The notes: generated from the sequence alone by a model not told the origin. A stretch of 64,000 bases of DNA from Lactuca virosa (GCA_928212115.1 CAKMRJ010002223.1:310936540-311000539); one strand, 5' to 3'; shown: positions 1 through 11,533, counted from the first letter of the stretch. Translations and numbers: made by a program.

Positions 1-534
1 TAAAACATTTTTCTCATTACTATACATGAATAAAGTCTAAAACTATATTTTCAAACTAATAACTACTGGGAAAACTTGTACATTATCAAAGGAACAAACA
101 AACCATCGGGTCTTGGTGAAGACTACTTTTTCTGGAAAACATAGGGTTTTCTAGGGCTCATACTATTTTCGAACACCGAAACTTTCTTTTACAATGTATA
201 ATTGTGAATATTTTTATACAGGAAATGACACTAAATACTTATGAACTCACCAGCTTTATGCTGATAAACGTTTTCAAAATAACTTGTATTCTCAAGTCAT
301 CAGTAGACAGGTACGGATGCAGCTTTTGAGAAGACGGAGCACACATAAGACTCCACTTTATTTTGATTGTATTTTTGGTGTCTAACATTTGTACTGAACA
401 CGTTTGTATTACAATTATTATCTTAATGCAATGGATGTTGTTGCTTGTCTTTACTATAATGCTTTGTTATGATACTGTACATGACGTCCTCCACCCAGAA
501 CGTATTCCGCCGTTCTCGGTTTTGGGGTGTGACA
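1..534 (+). mobile_element. Gypsy LTR Z, 3' part, cut by window edge
   Basis: This is the end of a long Ty3/gypsy LTR closely resembling the last ~530 bp of the F LTRs (26430-26951 and 35260-35768). Shared marks are ACTCACC with a CAGC/GCTG hairpin at 244-263, the acceptor-like TTCTCAAG at 289-296, and the terminal GGGGTGTGACA ending at 534. The next bases (535 on) match the internal 3' region of copia B, so Z was inserted into copia A. Its start, internal part (if any) and TSD partner lie left of the window. Small peptides open here look like chance. Confidence 0.85.
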
Positions 535-647
535 CTTATCTAAAATGGCACTTCATAGTTCAACAGAGTTTAAAGAGCTATGATTGCTGATCGGTTCCTG
601 AAGTCATACTTGCAACTATAGTTATTAGACTTATCCAAGTGGGAGAC
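535..647 (+). mobile_element. Copia element A: 3' internal end and PPT
   Basis: This segment aligns with 3009-3131 of element B, including the run ending AAGTGGGAGAC just before the LTR, which is the polypurine tract. It is the last internal piece of copia A. The remainder of A's interior lies beyond the left edge, behind the inserted gypsy LTR Z. It is non-coding. Confidence 0.8.
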
Positions 648-695
648 TGTTGGATATAGTGTCTAAGTCCATAACTATATTTGGTATGTACTTGA

Positions 696-1454
696 TGTTG
701 GATATAGTGTCTAAGTCCATAACTTTATTTGGTATGTACTTGACCCGACCCGGCATGGTCCATTTGGGTTGCATGGCATTGCAATACTTGGATAGACTAA
801 ATGAGAGAATAAGGCACTTATGATTATTAATATATTAATAATAGTATTATTTAATTAGTATTGATCAAGTATTAATCTAGTATTAATCTAGTGATCAAAG
901 TGAGACTAATTAAATATATAGGGTTGATTATGACAATCATCAATTCTTTTATGGTGGATTAATGATCCATGGTTTATGGGTTTGGTTATAACCATATGGA
1001 GCTCCATGGATAGTCTATGGGAGTTACAAACCCATGGGTCATGAGAAATCAAGAGTCATGACAATTAAGGGCATTCATGTGTAAACTCTAATTCTGACAA
1101 CACTATAAAAGGAACCCTATGGCTAGCAAAATCGTGACCTAGAGTTACTAGAGAGGGCATAACCGATTTTGAGTGCTAGAAGTATTCTCTCAAGTTATTC
1201 CAAGTCTTGTGGTGTTGTGTGAAGCATTTGACGCACAACATTTGGGGTGCTAGGCTCACAAAGTCTTGAAGGAATCCAAGCAACAACAAGGTATGTATTT
1301 CTACTAGTTTTTATGTTTTATGTAATCCCCATGCCATGCTAGTTAGGAAATAACCTTGAAAAAGAAATTTGCATGTATATAGAGAAAACATAGATTCAAG
1401 GTTATTAGGGTTGCATGTACACTTAGGAAGTGTTAGAATGCTCAAAACCCATCA
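696..1454 (+). repeat. 5' LTR of element B
   Basis: TGTTGGATAT to AAACCCATCA, 759 bp, the same length as the 3' LTR at 3132-3890. It has a TATA-like TATAAAAGG at 1104-1112 and is followed one base later by the primer-binding site. Confidence 0.93.
1104..1112 (+). promoter_or_regulatory. TATA box in B 5' LTR
   Basis: TATAAAAGG sits about 350 bp before the LTR end, where a U3/R promoter is expected. The same sequence is present in the 3' LTR near 3540. Confidence 0.6.
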
Positions 1455-1455
1455 G

Positions 1456-1468
1456 TGGTATCAGAGCC
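1456..1468 (+). other. Primer-binding site of B (tRNA-iMet type)
   Basis: TGGTATCAGAGCC begins two bases after the 5' LTR. It is the usual complement of the plant initiator tRNA-Met 3' end and would prime minus-strand DNA synthesis. Confidence 0.9.
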
Positions 1469-1537
1469 TAGGATTGTTTTCTGTATACTTGATGCAAAAC
1501 TGCTTAAAAATCGAAAATTCTGCACTCTGACGACTGG

Positions 1538-1621
1538 ACTCGCCGAGTGCATGGGGAGGACTCGCCGAGTCCATGAGCAAATTCATCCTACTCGACGAGT
1601 AGAATAATGCACTCGGCGAGT
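1538..1621 (+). repeat. Cluster of four ACTCGCCGAGT-type imperfect palindromes
   Basis: ACTCGCCGAGT at 1538-1548 and 1560-1570, ACTCGACGAGT at 1590-1600 and ACTCGGCGAGT at 1611-1621. Each arm is ACTCG/CGAGT round a single central base. They lie just after the primer-binding site in B's leader. Confidence 0.85.
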
Positions 1622-3131
1622 AGGAGCGTGCTGGGCAGTTTTTTCGAGTTTTGTTGCTGGAAATGGATTAAGATCATTATCCCAATCTGTTTTGGACTTG
1701 TAAAATCTGTTTTTTCAAATGATAATGATTATGTTAACCCATTTTACATGACTTTTATCAATTTTCAAGTATTGTATATGTTTATATGATTTTCTTGAAA
1801 TTGTTTGATATGAATATTTGTTCTTATGAGTTTTTAGAAGATCATAGGAATTTTGTGTAACTTACATGCTTGTTTAATTCATGATCTTAATGCTAATGAT
1901 GGTGTCCATAACTTGTCCTCAAGTTATGGATAACCAAAAGTCACTTCTTTTAATTATGATTAAAGAACTAAAGAGGTTTCATAAAATGAAGAGTCTTCAT
2001 TTTATGAACCATTAAAATTCATAAGTTACAAATTGAAGAGACTTGGAATAGTTTCAATTCTTGCCTCAAGTTTTGGAATTTGAAAAGCCTTACACTTTAA
2101 TTCCAAATTGAACTCTAGAATTTTTTAAAGGTAAAATTCAAGCTTTATGGACTTCATTAAATTAATTAAAGTGTTTAATTAAAAGAGTTAATAATTCCAT
2201 AAAGACATGGTTTAAGCTTAATTAAATTAAGTATAGTTTGATTAATAGATTAAACCACCAAGTATTTTAAATGTTTAAAATACACCCTTATACTAGTATT
2301 ATAATTTTAATTATATAGATATGTATAAGAATATGTCATTCTTACCGTTAGTAGGCCTCATTCACGAAGCCGGTCTATAAGGGGGGTATAAGGTTGTTGC
2401 CTATAAAATGGTGACTTAATGGGTGTCCACTCTCACCCACCGCTTCCTTGATCGGTGGAGGGTCGTAGCCGAACGGGTAGGATACGACTTTAAATACTCG
2501 TTAAAAGTATAATGAATTATAAAGTAACTATACATTATAAATTCCCAATCTTAGTTACTTTAGGAAAATGTGAAATTGGTGCTAGCCCATAAAATTACAC
2601 TTTGTACCTTACCAAGTCGTTAGTGGAGCGTGTGTGGTTAACCGACACACTAACATGGACTAGTAAGAGTGGCAAAGGGTAACTTGACTTCATTGATTGT
2701 ACGAAAACGCACTGGTAACTCGATGTTATAAAACGTGCCTTTGTGAATAATTCAACAAGTAGTTAGTACAAGCATATCAGTCGAAGTTTATCTGTTCCTT
2801 CTAGAAAATAGAAGCGATATCTGGGCCCCTCGATGATTTGGTTTTGACTTATGTACCGGGCCCGGTCAGAACCTAATTGATGTGTTCAATTTAGTTCTAT
2901 GTCGAAACAAATCAGAGATCGAGAAACAAATGCTGGACAATAAGTAAGACCATGTTCCATGTGGTTTTGTCCGGCTGATATCATGAGAACAGAGGATTGT
3001 ATGATCACTTATCTTAAATGGCGTATCATCATCATCTTAGTTCCGAGAGACTTTGAAAGAGCTACGATTGCTAGTCGGATTCTGAAGTCATATTTGCAAA
3101 TATAGTTATTAGACTTATCCAAGTGGGAGAC

Positions 3132-3890
3132 TGTTGGATATAGTGTCTAAGTCCATAACTTTATTTGGTATGTACTTGACCCGACCCGGCATGGTCCATT
3201 TGGGTTGCATGGCATTGCAATACTTGGATAGACTAAATGAGAGAATAAGGCACTTATGATTATTAATATATTAATAATAGTATTATTTAGTTAGTATTGA
3301 TCAAGTATTAATCTAGTATTAATCTAGTGATCAAAGTGAGACTAATTAAATATATAGGGTTGATTATGACAATCATCAATTCTTTTATGGTGGATTAATG
3401 ATCCATGGTTTATGGGTTTGGTTATAACCATATGGAGCTCCATGGATAGTCTATGGGAGTTACAAACCCATGGGTCATGAGAAATCAAGAGTCATGACAA
3501 TTAAGGGCATTCATGTGTAAACCCTAATTCTGACAACACTATAAAAGGAACCCTATGGCTAGGAAAATCGTGACCTAGAGTTACTAGAGAGGGCATAACC
3601 GATTTTGAGTGCTAGAAGTATTCTCTCAAGTTATTCCAAGTCTTGTGGTGTTGTGTGAAGCATTTGAGGCACAACATTTGGGGTGCTAGGCTCACAAAGT
3701 CTTGAAGGAATCCAAGCAACAACAAGGTATGTATTTCTACTAGTTTTTATGTTTTATGTAATCCCCATGCCATGCTAGTTAGGAAATAACCTTGAAAAAG
3801 AAATTTGCATGTATATAGAGAAAACATAGATTCAAGGTTATTAGGGTTGCATGTACACTTAGGAAGTGTTAGAATGCTCAAAACCCATCA
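3132..3890 (+). repeat. 3' LTR of element B
   Basis: 759 bp, nearly identical to the 5' LTR. It is followed by CTTGA, the second copy of the target duplication, and then by the continuation of A's LTR. Confidence 0.93.
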
Positions 3891-4613
3891 CTTGACCCGA
3901 CCCGGCATGGTCCATTTGGGTTGCACTTCACCCGAACAATTTATGGATAATCGTTTGAGAATAGTATAAGTTATGATTTATTAATATATTATAAGTCCTA
4001 ATATATTAATATAAAATCATATTATTTAATTAGTATTGATCTATAATTAATCTAGAATTAATTTAGAGATCAAAAGTATGACTAATTAAATATGGGATCT
4101 TGTATTTATATAGTGTGGGCTAATGCTTATTTGGAATGGGCTAGGCTTGCATGGAAAGTCCATGGATACTCCATGGAGCTTTAACCTATGGATCTCATGG
4201 AAATGAAAAGACATGGGTATTAGGGTTTACAGGAATGTAACCCTAATCCACCACACTATATAAAGGAGGCTTTGGTTCTTGAAATTGTACTGGTTGATGT
4301 GTGTAAACCAAGAGGGCCGATTTCAAGAAGGTGATTACTATTCTCTCAAAGTTCCAAGTTTGTGGTGATTTGTGATTTAGATTTGAGGCATCCACACTAT
4401 TGGTGCTAGGCTCTAAAACTCCAAGCAATCAACTACAACTACAAGGTAAGTAATTCTACTAGCTTTATTTGATTCAAGTTCCCCATGCCATGCTAGATAG
4501 GATAAGAACCTTGGAAAAATAATTATTTGCATGTATCATAGTCAAACATAGATCCAAGGTTTCTAGGGTTGCTTGTACACCATAGGAGTGTTAGAATGCT
4601 CAAAAACCCATCA

Positions 4614-4916
4614 CAACATACCCAATCTGTCAATGTGCGATTTCATATTCAGAACATGTGCAAACACAGACTTTCCATCTTGACGCTTACATACCAACAG
4701 GGTTTGAGTGACTTTGTATTTTTCAGCTTGAAGGAAACATGAATTGGTGAGAGTCACTGGAGGAGGAGGAGGAAGAGAAGCATGACCTCGACTTCCACCA
4801 TTGCTCGAAAAAGGGAACATTCTTTCACCTTGATCAACATATGGAAGATCATCTTCAGATAGAGGAAAAACAATTCCAAAAGAACAAGGAATACTATTGT
4901 TGTCTGAACTTGACAT
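4614..4916 (-). pseudogene. Copia gag N-terminus (element C), truncated
   Basis: About 100 residues are open from ATG 4916. Residues 1-45 are low in recognisable signal and include SSSDNNS. A proline run follows near residue 50, then the gag-type stretch LLVCKRQDGKSVFAHVLNMK near residues 73-92 and HIDRLGML. This is the 'gag polypeptide of LTR copia' pattern; the protein would form the capsid of the virus-like particle. The frame ends because A's LTR starts here, so the zinc knuckle and everything after are missing from this side. The overlapping frame at 4754-4942 is a shadow. Confidence 0.7.
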
Positions 4917-6287
4917 CTATAATTGGAGAAAAGAGAATTCAAGTTAGTTGATTTGAATCATTAATTATTAACCCATAAATTTAAATTAAGGGTAGGATCC
5001 ATATTTTCGATTCGAACTTTGAAGAGGGATGTCGTAATCAAATTCAAATCTATTTTAGGTAGGTAAAGCATTTACCAATTTCAATCTCATGAAACTCCTA
5101 GATTCTTTTGAGATTCATTGAATCTAATCAATGGCAGGTTTAATTTTGATTATGCTCTCACTTTTGTGACTGGCATGCCGAGGATCAGAAACGAGATGTG
5201 AGTAACCATGAAAATAAGCTTGGTACTCTCGATGTCATTTATCATCTCTTTTAATGTGCCGGTTAACTATACATGCTCCATTAATCAATGATAATTTATG
5301 AGACACCCATTTCCACCCTTTATTAGTCCATATTAGTTTGTCGGTTACCCACACATGCTCCACTAACAACTTATATAAACTGCAATGTGCAATTTCATGG
5401 ATTAGCATCAAATTCACATTTTCCTAAAGTAAGTAAGATTTGGAATTTTACAAAAGCATTTAGTTACTTTATAATTTCATTATACTTATTCATGAGAATT
5501 GTTTGTCCTATCAAACATGTTCGGATAACGACCCTCCACCAATCAAAAAAGCGGTGGGTGAGAGTGGACACCTATTCAACTATCATTTTATAGGCAGTTT
5601 CCTTATACCTCCCCTTATAGATCGACTTCGTGAATGAGGCGTACTAGCGGTTCGACTGACTTGTCTTATACATATAGTAAATATTAAACATTTAACTTTA
5701 CATATAGTATAAGGTGTATTTTAAACTTTTCAAAATATTAGATTTATAATCTTTTAAATTTCGAAATTGAAACAATTTAAGTTAAATTTAAAAGAAATTG
5801 ATTAAATAATTTTCTATTAATTAAAACTTTAATTAATTTGTTAAACCAATTGAGGATTATCCATTAAATTAATCAAAATAATTTAACCTAATCCTCTCCC
5901 CTAATTTTCGAAAATATGGGAGGGATAAATCAAAATTTTAAAATTATCTAGTTAATCAAATAAAGAGATAACTACCAAAAAATAAGAAACCCTACCCATA
6001 AACCCTAATTTTCGAAAATGGCATATCTTGGGGAGGAAGGAAAGGATTTTCAATCTTTTCCATATTTCAAAAATCAAGAGGGTTATGGAACCCTAATTTT
6101 TCGAAACTTAAGGGAAGAGGGAAAGGGTTAAAACCCTTTACCAAATTTTCGAAATCTAGGGTTAAGAAACCCTAATTTGCAAAAACCCTAAGTCCAAAAG
6201 GGTTTATTTTCCATATACCCTAATTGATCTAGTTCAACCAATTTCAATTAAATATCAATAGAAAACAAGCAAACGATCTGATTCCAC
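4917..6287 (-). other. Untranslated leader of copia C with degenerate PBS
   Basis: AT-rich, non-coding. The block at about 5520-5650 is shared with G (35925-36060) and B (2341-2490), and the block at 5250-5400 with G (23560-23688). On the minus strand the primer site next to the LTR (6275-6287) reads GTGGAATCAGATC, a decayed form of TGGTATCAGAGC. Peptides open here (for example 5235-5417) are also open in G only because the DNA is shared; they have no codon-like conservation that I can see. Confidence 0.7.
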
Positions 6288-7097
6288 TGATGCGTTTTGA
6301 GCATAACAAACAATCCTATGTGTTCATGCAACCATAATTGCTTTGATCCACGTTATCTCTAATTGAACATACAAGTATTGAACATCAAATGGAAAACCCT
6401 ATGAGGCATATACTATTTTCAAAAAACATAACAAAAGATAGTAAACATACCTTTATATGTTATGTAGTAAGCACAATGTGAATCCAAGACTTTTTGATGC
6501 TTGAGAGCAAGTGTCACAAGTGTAACACCTCTAATGGCTCACACCCAAATTAGGAAAGAGGATGAGAGAGGAGAAAGGAGGATAAGGCTTGATAAATTCG
6601 GCTATTCTTCTAGGGTTCAGAGTGGCCAAAATCATCAAGGGGTACAACCCTTTATATAATTGTAGTAGCTTAGAGCCAAAGATAGGGTTTTAGGGAGGAA
6701 ACTCTAATTCCTTAGCTTAAGGACTAAGCAGCCCATGAACTTCCCATCCAAGGCCTTGGACACAAATTATAGGGTCTTCCTAGAATTTTTCGTTCAATCC
6801 TTCTAGGGAGGTCCAAGAGCCCCTATACTTTTAATTAATACAATTAATCCCAAAATTAATTCCAATTAATTTCTCATTAACTATTAATTAAATAATATAA
6901 TTCCTAATTAATATATTATTTCCATAATACATTAATAAATCAATTATCTCAATTTATTATTCAAATAATAAATTCAACCTCTTTCTCCAAAATTCGTCCT
7001 GTCCAGTTGCTAGTATGAGGCAACCCAAAAGGAATGTGCTACTATCAATTCAAGTATATACCAATTATAGTTATGGGATTAGATACCTAATCCAACA
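6288..7097 (-). repeat. 5' LTR of copia C
   Basis: 810 bp. On the minus strand it runs from TGTTGGATTAGG at 7097 to AAACGCATCA at 6288. Same architecture as the 816-bp LTR of G. Confidence 0.88.
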
Positions 7098-8349
7098 GAT
7101 GGTACATCGGACCCCATAGACATAAGGTCTCCAAATATTGATGGTAAAAACCACATCCCCCCAACTCCAAATCATGCGTCGTATACCGAGCCTCATGAGG
7201 CTTCAACTTCCTGGACGCATAAGCTATGACTCCGCCCCGCTGCATGAGTATCCCCCCAAACATGTGATCGATGCATCGCAAAATACCACAAATTCCTCAA
7301 CACCCTCAGGAAGGTTCAATAGTAGGGCGTCACATAACGTCCTCCTCATAGTCTCAAATGTAGCATGGTTGCTTAGGCCCCCAACGGAAATCCACACCCT
7401 TCTTCGTCAGACGGGTCAAAGGAACTACAATCTTGGAGAAATCCTTGACGGGTCTCCGATAATAACCCGCCAATACCATAAAGTTCCTAATATTAGAAGG
7501 GGACTTCAGGACCTACCACTGCATCACCGCCTTAATCTTGGCTAGATCGACCAGAATCTTATTCTCATTGACGAGGTGTCCCAGAAACGAGACATCTCAT
7601 AACCAGAACTCACACTTGGAGAACTTAGCATAAAGCCTCTTTTGTATCAGTACTCCAAGTAGATCCCTACGGTGCTCCTCATGCTACTCCTTGGTCTTGG
7701 ATTAGACCATAATATCATCAATAAAAACCATAATTAACCGGTCAAGCATCGGCCAGAATGTTGTCTTCTCCACGTCCTATTCCCTAACTCTCATCTGTTA
7801 GTAACCCGATCTCAAATCAATATTGGAGAACTAATATGCACCCTGCACATGATGGAAGAGGTCATCAATCCTAGGGAGTGGGTAATGATTCTTCACTGTC
7901 AACTTGTTTAACTCCTGGTAGTCTATACATATGCGATTAGACCCATCCTTCTTTTTTACAAACAGAATTGGTTCTCCCTAGGGTAAATTGCTCAGTCTAA
8001 TAAACTGCTTGCCCAATAGCTCCTGAAGTTGAGAGGACAACTCTTGCATCTTTGGTGGTGCAAGGCGATACGACGCCATATCAATCAGTGACGCGCCGGG
8101 GATCAGAGTGGTCCTAAACTCTACATGCCTCACGGGAGGCACACCAGGTAAATCCTCGGGAAATACATCTGAAAACTCTCTAACCACTAGCATGTCTGAA
8201 ATAGAAACCCTCCCCTCATCCCAAGTGTCAACCACATAAGCAAGATAACCCAAACATCCATAATGAAGATACTTTCGAGCCCTGGCAGTGGAATAAAAGG
8301 CCGAACCAACCCTCGTACCCTCTCCCATAAATAGTAAGCTCTCCCCCAC
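7098..8349 (-). pseudogene. Gypsy D pol: RT and RNase H, heavily mutated
   Basis: The longest open piece (8349-7978) ends the protease-RT linker with VVREFSDVFPEDLPGVPPVR, a sequence typical of plant chromovirus pol. RT motifs follow in broken frames down to about 7450. The piece at 7281-7087 carries RNase H signature (ILMQRGGVIAYASRKLKPHE, THDLELGG). The enzyme would copy the element's RNA into DNA. Many frameshifts and stops make it non-functional, and the integrase part is cut away by C. Confidence 0.8.
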
Positions 8350-9226
8350 TTAGGGTTCGAACTATCATCGGTTGTCTCATACAGTCAATCATGGTGCCAA
8401 ATCTGGTCAACCAGTCTATCACACAATCACGCACACATCCCACATAGGGATGGCATTCAAATCAATTGGTCAAGACACCCCCAATATCTCCAAAGTACAA
8501 ACCAAAAAACACTCGAAGCTCCAACCCCGTGTTTGTTGGCGATGGAGACTCGCAACGGACACTCCAACTCTGAAATAGTCATGAAAAAAAATATCTATTG
8601 AAGTATTAGGATACAAAAGGCCAACTCGCACCCAAGTCAAAAAGCACAGGAGCAGGTAAAGAATTCACTAAGAAGGTACCTATCGTAGATACAAGCATAA
8701 GCATACATAAAATAACTGAAAATAAAATAATTGATTACAAACAAGTAACAACGTCATGTGCCATCCCGGTATCCTCTGTTGTGAGCTGAAAAGCACGACC
8801 ATTAGCCCTCGGAGCATCTGCTCTCCCCTGGCGTCCATCGGTGATTCGAATAGTCAATGGAGTTGGTGCTTGCACAGGCCTAGCAGCAAGTAAAGGAAAA
8901 TGGGTCTTTACATGGCCCATCTGATCATAACGATAACAAATATAAGCTCCCGACGATGGGTCCTACTACGGCTGATGGCACTCCCTCGTAAAATGGCCAT
9001 GTCTGCCACAATTGTGGCACCCAGCCACTGATCGACATGCACCCTCATGAACCTTTCCACACTTGCCACAAGTACGGCCCTTCTTCCCTCTGGATTATGA
9101 ATCAGTAGGTTTGAACCGCTTAGTTATTGCTTGTGTCTGAATAGGCGCCTGCCTCTTCTCTCTAGTCTGGGTCTCAATCTCAATCTCTCTCCTCCGAGCG
9201 AAAGACTGCAGTTCGGAGAGAGAAAT
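8350..9226 (-). pseudogene. Gypsy D gag C-terminus and protease remnant
   Basis: On the minus strand a cysteine-rich stretch at about 9080-8975 gives CGKCGKVHEGAC, a short knuckle, then CHNCGRHGHFTREC, a canonical CX2CX4HX4C. A third knuckle (about 8950-8920, CYRYDQMGHVKTHF) has lost two cysteines. Further on, at about 8650-8610, the protease site reads FDLGAS where active copies have D-S/T-G-A, so the catalytic motif is damaged. A helix-like RRREIEIETQ lies next to the E insertion and continues the gag part at 14846-15366. Confidence 0.75.
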
Positions 9227-9535
9227 TGTGACAACCCGAATTTTTTTTTCTTCATTAAAAAGCTCGGTCAGTAACTCAACTGAGTGTCAGACTCATTTTA
9301 ATGAGTTCTAGCCTGGCTAAAGGTCATTCTAAGGAGTTTTAAGCCTAGTACACTTAAGGAATAAGTGTTAGGATGTACATGCTAGAGACACTGTGCAAAC
9401 TTTAGGGCCTTAACCTCATCATAACGAGTTCACGGCCACAAAGCCAATGAGTTTACGGCCGTAAACTCATGTGGTCGTAAAACTCAAGAGTATATATATG
9501 ACCCTTGGTCATTTCTAGCCATTCTTTCACTTCTA
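9227..9535 (+). repeat. Truncated 5' LTR of E
   Basis: It matches the first ~310 bp of the 3' LTR (11261-11570) and then stops matching near 9535 (CACTTC shared, AAGG versus CAAA). About 3.3 kb of LTR plus leader and gag N-terminus are missing. It keeps a perfect 24-bp palindrome centred on CGGCCG at 9447-9470 and a TATA-like TATATATATG at 9491-9500. Confidence 0.85.
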
Positions 9536-10010
9536 AGGTCGGCTCAAGATTCTAACAAGAGACGACAACCCATGACTACCCCCGTAGCCACAACAGTAGT
9601 CGCAACATCTGACACTTCAACTACCACTTCCACCCCCGACAAGCAATATGCAGGAAATCTCCCAAAGTGCGACATATGCACTTACCACCACAACGGAGCT
9701 TGTCGAGAGCTGCAATGCACTAATTGCGGCAAAAAGGGGCACATTGCCCGTTTCTGCAGGGCGCCGACACGGCCAATTCCCCAAGTGAACTTGGCCTGTT
9801 TCAAGTGCGGCAAATCGGGACACTTTAAGAGGAACTGTCCAATGGAGAGGTAAGACGCAGAAGCTCGTTCCTGTGAAACCCCAACTCAGCACATCACTTC
9901 AACCACCGATGCGGGTATAGTTCAGGTATGCCATGCATGTGGTGAAATGGGTCACGCCAAGAGAGACTGCCCAACAGAGGGAGGCGACGGAGGTGGAGGA
10001 AGAATCTAAC
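9536..10010 (+). pseudogene. Gypsy E gag fragment with three zinc knuckles
   Basis: The frame from 9572 encodes a TTS-rich linker, then CDICTYHHNGACRELQC, CTNCGKKGHIARFC and CFKCGKSGHFKRNC. A TAA at 9851-9853 stops the frame. The same frame then resumes and gives a further knuckle, CHACGEMGHAKRDC, with a GGDGGGG tail ending at about 10010. These knuckles bind genomic RNA in Gag. F has the same order of knuckles (28990-29200), confirming the family. Nothing of protease or RT follows. Confidence 0.8.
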
Positions 10011-11216
10011 AAAAAGACATAAACGAACCGCGAGGAATCCCGCTTTTGAGATTTTGGTACGTCTTAAAAACAAGTATTGGTTTAAAACTAAATTTATAAT
10101 AATATAAGACTAAATTTGGGGAAAACTTTAAAATTAATTATAATAACTCACATATTGAAATAGATCACAATATTCAAGAGAACTAAAAGATCCGTTTAGA
10201 GAAGCTAGGATGGCGTAGCATATACATCAGGGTTGTGCATAACTAAGATGCTGCAGATTTAGAGTGAGTAATTCCGCCTTAATTCTTGTTCCTTGTTTGG
10301 TTGTGGATTTGAGGCAGAGTTACTCAGTCGACCGTCTTATACACCTTAAATATTTATAACTTGTATATGACATGCGATCGTAGTGGTACCGAGGAGGATA
10401 GTGACATAAAGTATCATCACCAGTTATCAAAACACTTTCATTCGTATGTACTCGCTCATCGCAGTACGATACGTAGGAGTGCTAACATCTAAGGGAAAAC
10501 AAAGAGCACTAGAACATTTACAAAGAGTACATCGTCGAGCACACTAAGAGTACACAGTCGAACGCACAAAGGGTACATTTTCGAGCACGCTAGGGATACA
10601 TCATCGTATAACATACATTTGTTTCCGATCGGCCAAACTTTGTTCAGTAAAGAGTCCGTTGCTATCATCCGTCATGAATTGGTGTGGTCCTCACCATACT
10701 AAGTTCATATGTTGCTATTTCCTCGACCGTCAAATTCTCGAAACCTTCGTCATTAGTATCGACAGTCCGACCTAAACCTCAGTTCCATCTTTCGTATTCT
10801 AAACCCCAAAGTACTCGTGCGAAGGGTACTTTGATCTCCGAAGCCTTATCGTTAGATGTCCGCAGACCGTCAGGAAATACCACTCGTCCAGCAGACCAAG
10901 TTCAAGCACAGAGGCTAAGGACGAATAGAGCCCACCTATCACTATTCAGTGTATACGCGAGAGTGGTATATGATTATGATGACACAGATTTAGTATGTGT
11001 GTTTTCGCCCTATCTCCTGATCCTTGTTTGGTTGTGGACCTGGGGCAGAGTCGCATATCCGACCGTCTTACAAATCCTAATTATATACGACTTGTATACA
11101 CGAAGTAATGATAGATGGACCAAGTACGAATCCTATCATGAACACCAGGGCGAAGTTGCCAGGTCTACGATTAGGTATTCTGCCAATCAGAGGAGCACAA
11201 CCCCAGTAGTACTATA
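10011..11216 (+). other. Non-coding interior of E (leader-like)
   Basis: No recognisable domain. The 177-codon open frame at 10684-11217 resembles no retroelement protein I know and is probably chance. The stretch contains two copies of the CCTTGTTTGGTTGTGG motif (10291-10306 and about 11022-11037), which in F lies in both LTR and leader. So it is probably leader sequence placed after gag by rearrangement. It ends at a PPT region (about 11222-11260) with ACGAAATT and AACGGGGGGATGA. Confidence 0.55.
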
Positions 11217-11482
11217 AGAAGGCTAATTTCGGTACGAAATTCCATGTAACGGGGGGATGATGTGACAACCGGAATTTTTGTTTCTTCGTTAAAAAGCTCG
11301 GTCAGTCAACTCAACTGAGTGTCAGACTCATTTGGAATGAGTTCTAGCCTGGCTAAAGGTCGTTCTAAGGAGTTTTAAGCCTAGTACACTTAAGGAATAA
11401 GTGTTAGGATGTACCTGCTAGAGACACTGTGCAAAATTTAGGGCCTTAACCTCATCATAAGGAGTTCACGGCCATAAAGCCA

Positions 11483-11533
11483 ATGAGTTTACGGCCGTAA
11501 ACTCATGTGGCCGTAAACTCAAGACTATATATA
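11483..11533 (+). promoter_or_regulatory. CG palindrome plus TATA box in E LTR
   Basis: A perfect 24-bp palindrome centred on CGGCCG (11483-11506) stands about 20 bp upstream of TATATATATG (from 11526). The same arrangement is kept in the 5' LTR fragment at 9447-9500. Confidence 0.55.

Larger units (their letters stand above)
1455..3131 (+). other. Non-coding interior of B: copia leader fused to post-pol region
   Basis: No ORF of note. Part of the interior (about 2341-2700) matches the untranslated leaders of C (minus strand, about 5250-5650) and G (minus strand, 23560-23688 plus 35925-36060). From about 2740 to 3131 it matches the region between pol and the 3' LTR in G (18311-18700, minus strand). 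So gag and pol are cleanly absent, while the cis parts (PBS, leader, PPT) remain. The PPT is the AAGTGGGAGAC run at 3121-3131. Confidence 0.8.
696..3890 (+). mobile_element. Non-autonomous copia element B (LARD-like), complete
   Basis: A complete element with two 759-bp LTRs, a primer-binding site, a 1,677-bp non-coding interior and a PPT. The 5-bp duplication CTTGA (691-695 and 3891-3895) proves insertion into the LTR of copia A. The two LTRs differ at only about four positions by eye, so the insertion is recent. The interior keeps the copia leader and the post-pol region and lacks gag-pol altogether. Copies of this kind need proteins from a related autonomous element; C and G have related leaders and ends but are themselves broken here. 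Confidence 0.93.
648..4613 (+). mobile_element. 3' LTR of copia A, split by element B
   Basis: The LTR starts TGTTGGATATAG at 648 and ends AAAACCCATCA at 4613. It is about 766 bp once B (696-3890) and the duplicated CTTGA are removed. The left piece is 648-695 and the right piece 3896-4613. It is related to B's LTR but clearly more diverged, so A is older. To the right it abuts a broken copia gag on the other strand (element C); the 5 bp there, CAACA (4614-4618), would be the TSD, but its partner is off the window. Confidence 0.85.
4614..7097 (-). mobile_element. Copia element C, 5' half (LTR, leader, start of gag)
   Basis: Minus-strand copia remnant. It reads right to left as 5' LTR (7097-6288), degenerate primer site, about 1.37 kb of leader and about 100 codons of gag, where A was inserted. 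The other half lies left of the window. Its LTR has the same size and ends as that of G (17495-18310), so C and G belong to one family. C itself sits inside the pol of gypsy D; the flanking 5 bp GATGG (7098-7102) is the expected TSD, with its partner outside. Confidence 0.85.

Noticed and set aside
5235..5417. Similar peptides in C (5235-5417) and G (23417-23710), suggesting a small conserved protein
   Set aside because: They come from a shared untranslated leader. The B copy of this region is also non-coding, and the differences do not favour third codon positions as far as I can tell.
7138..7545. 135-codon plus-strand ORF
   Set aside because: Shadow of the minus-strand gypsy RT/RNase H of D.
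10684..11217. 177-codon ORF in element E
   Set aside because: No domain, lies in leader-like DNA with conserved nucleotide motifs, and no homologous frame in F; treated as chance.
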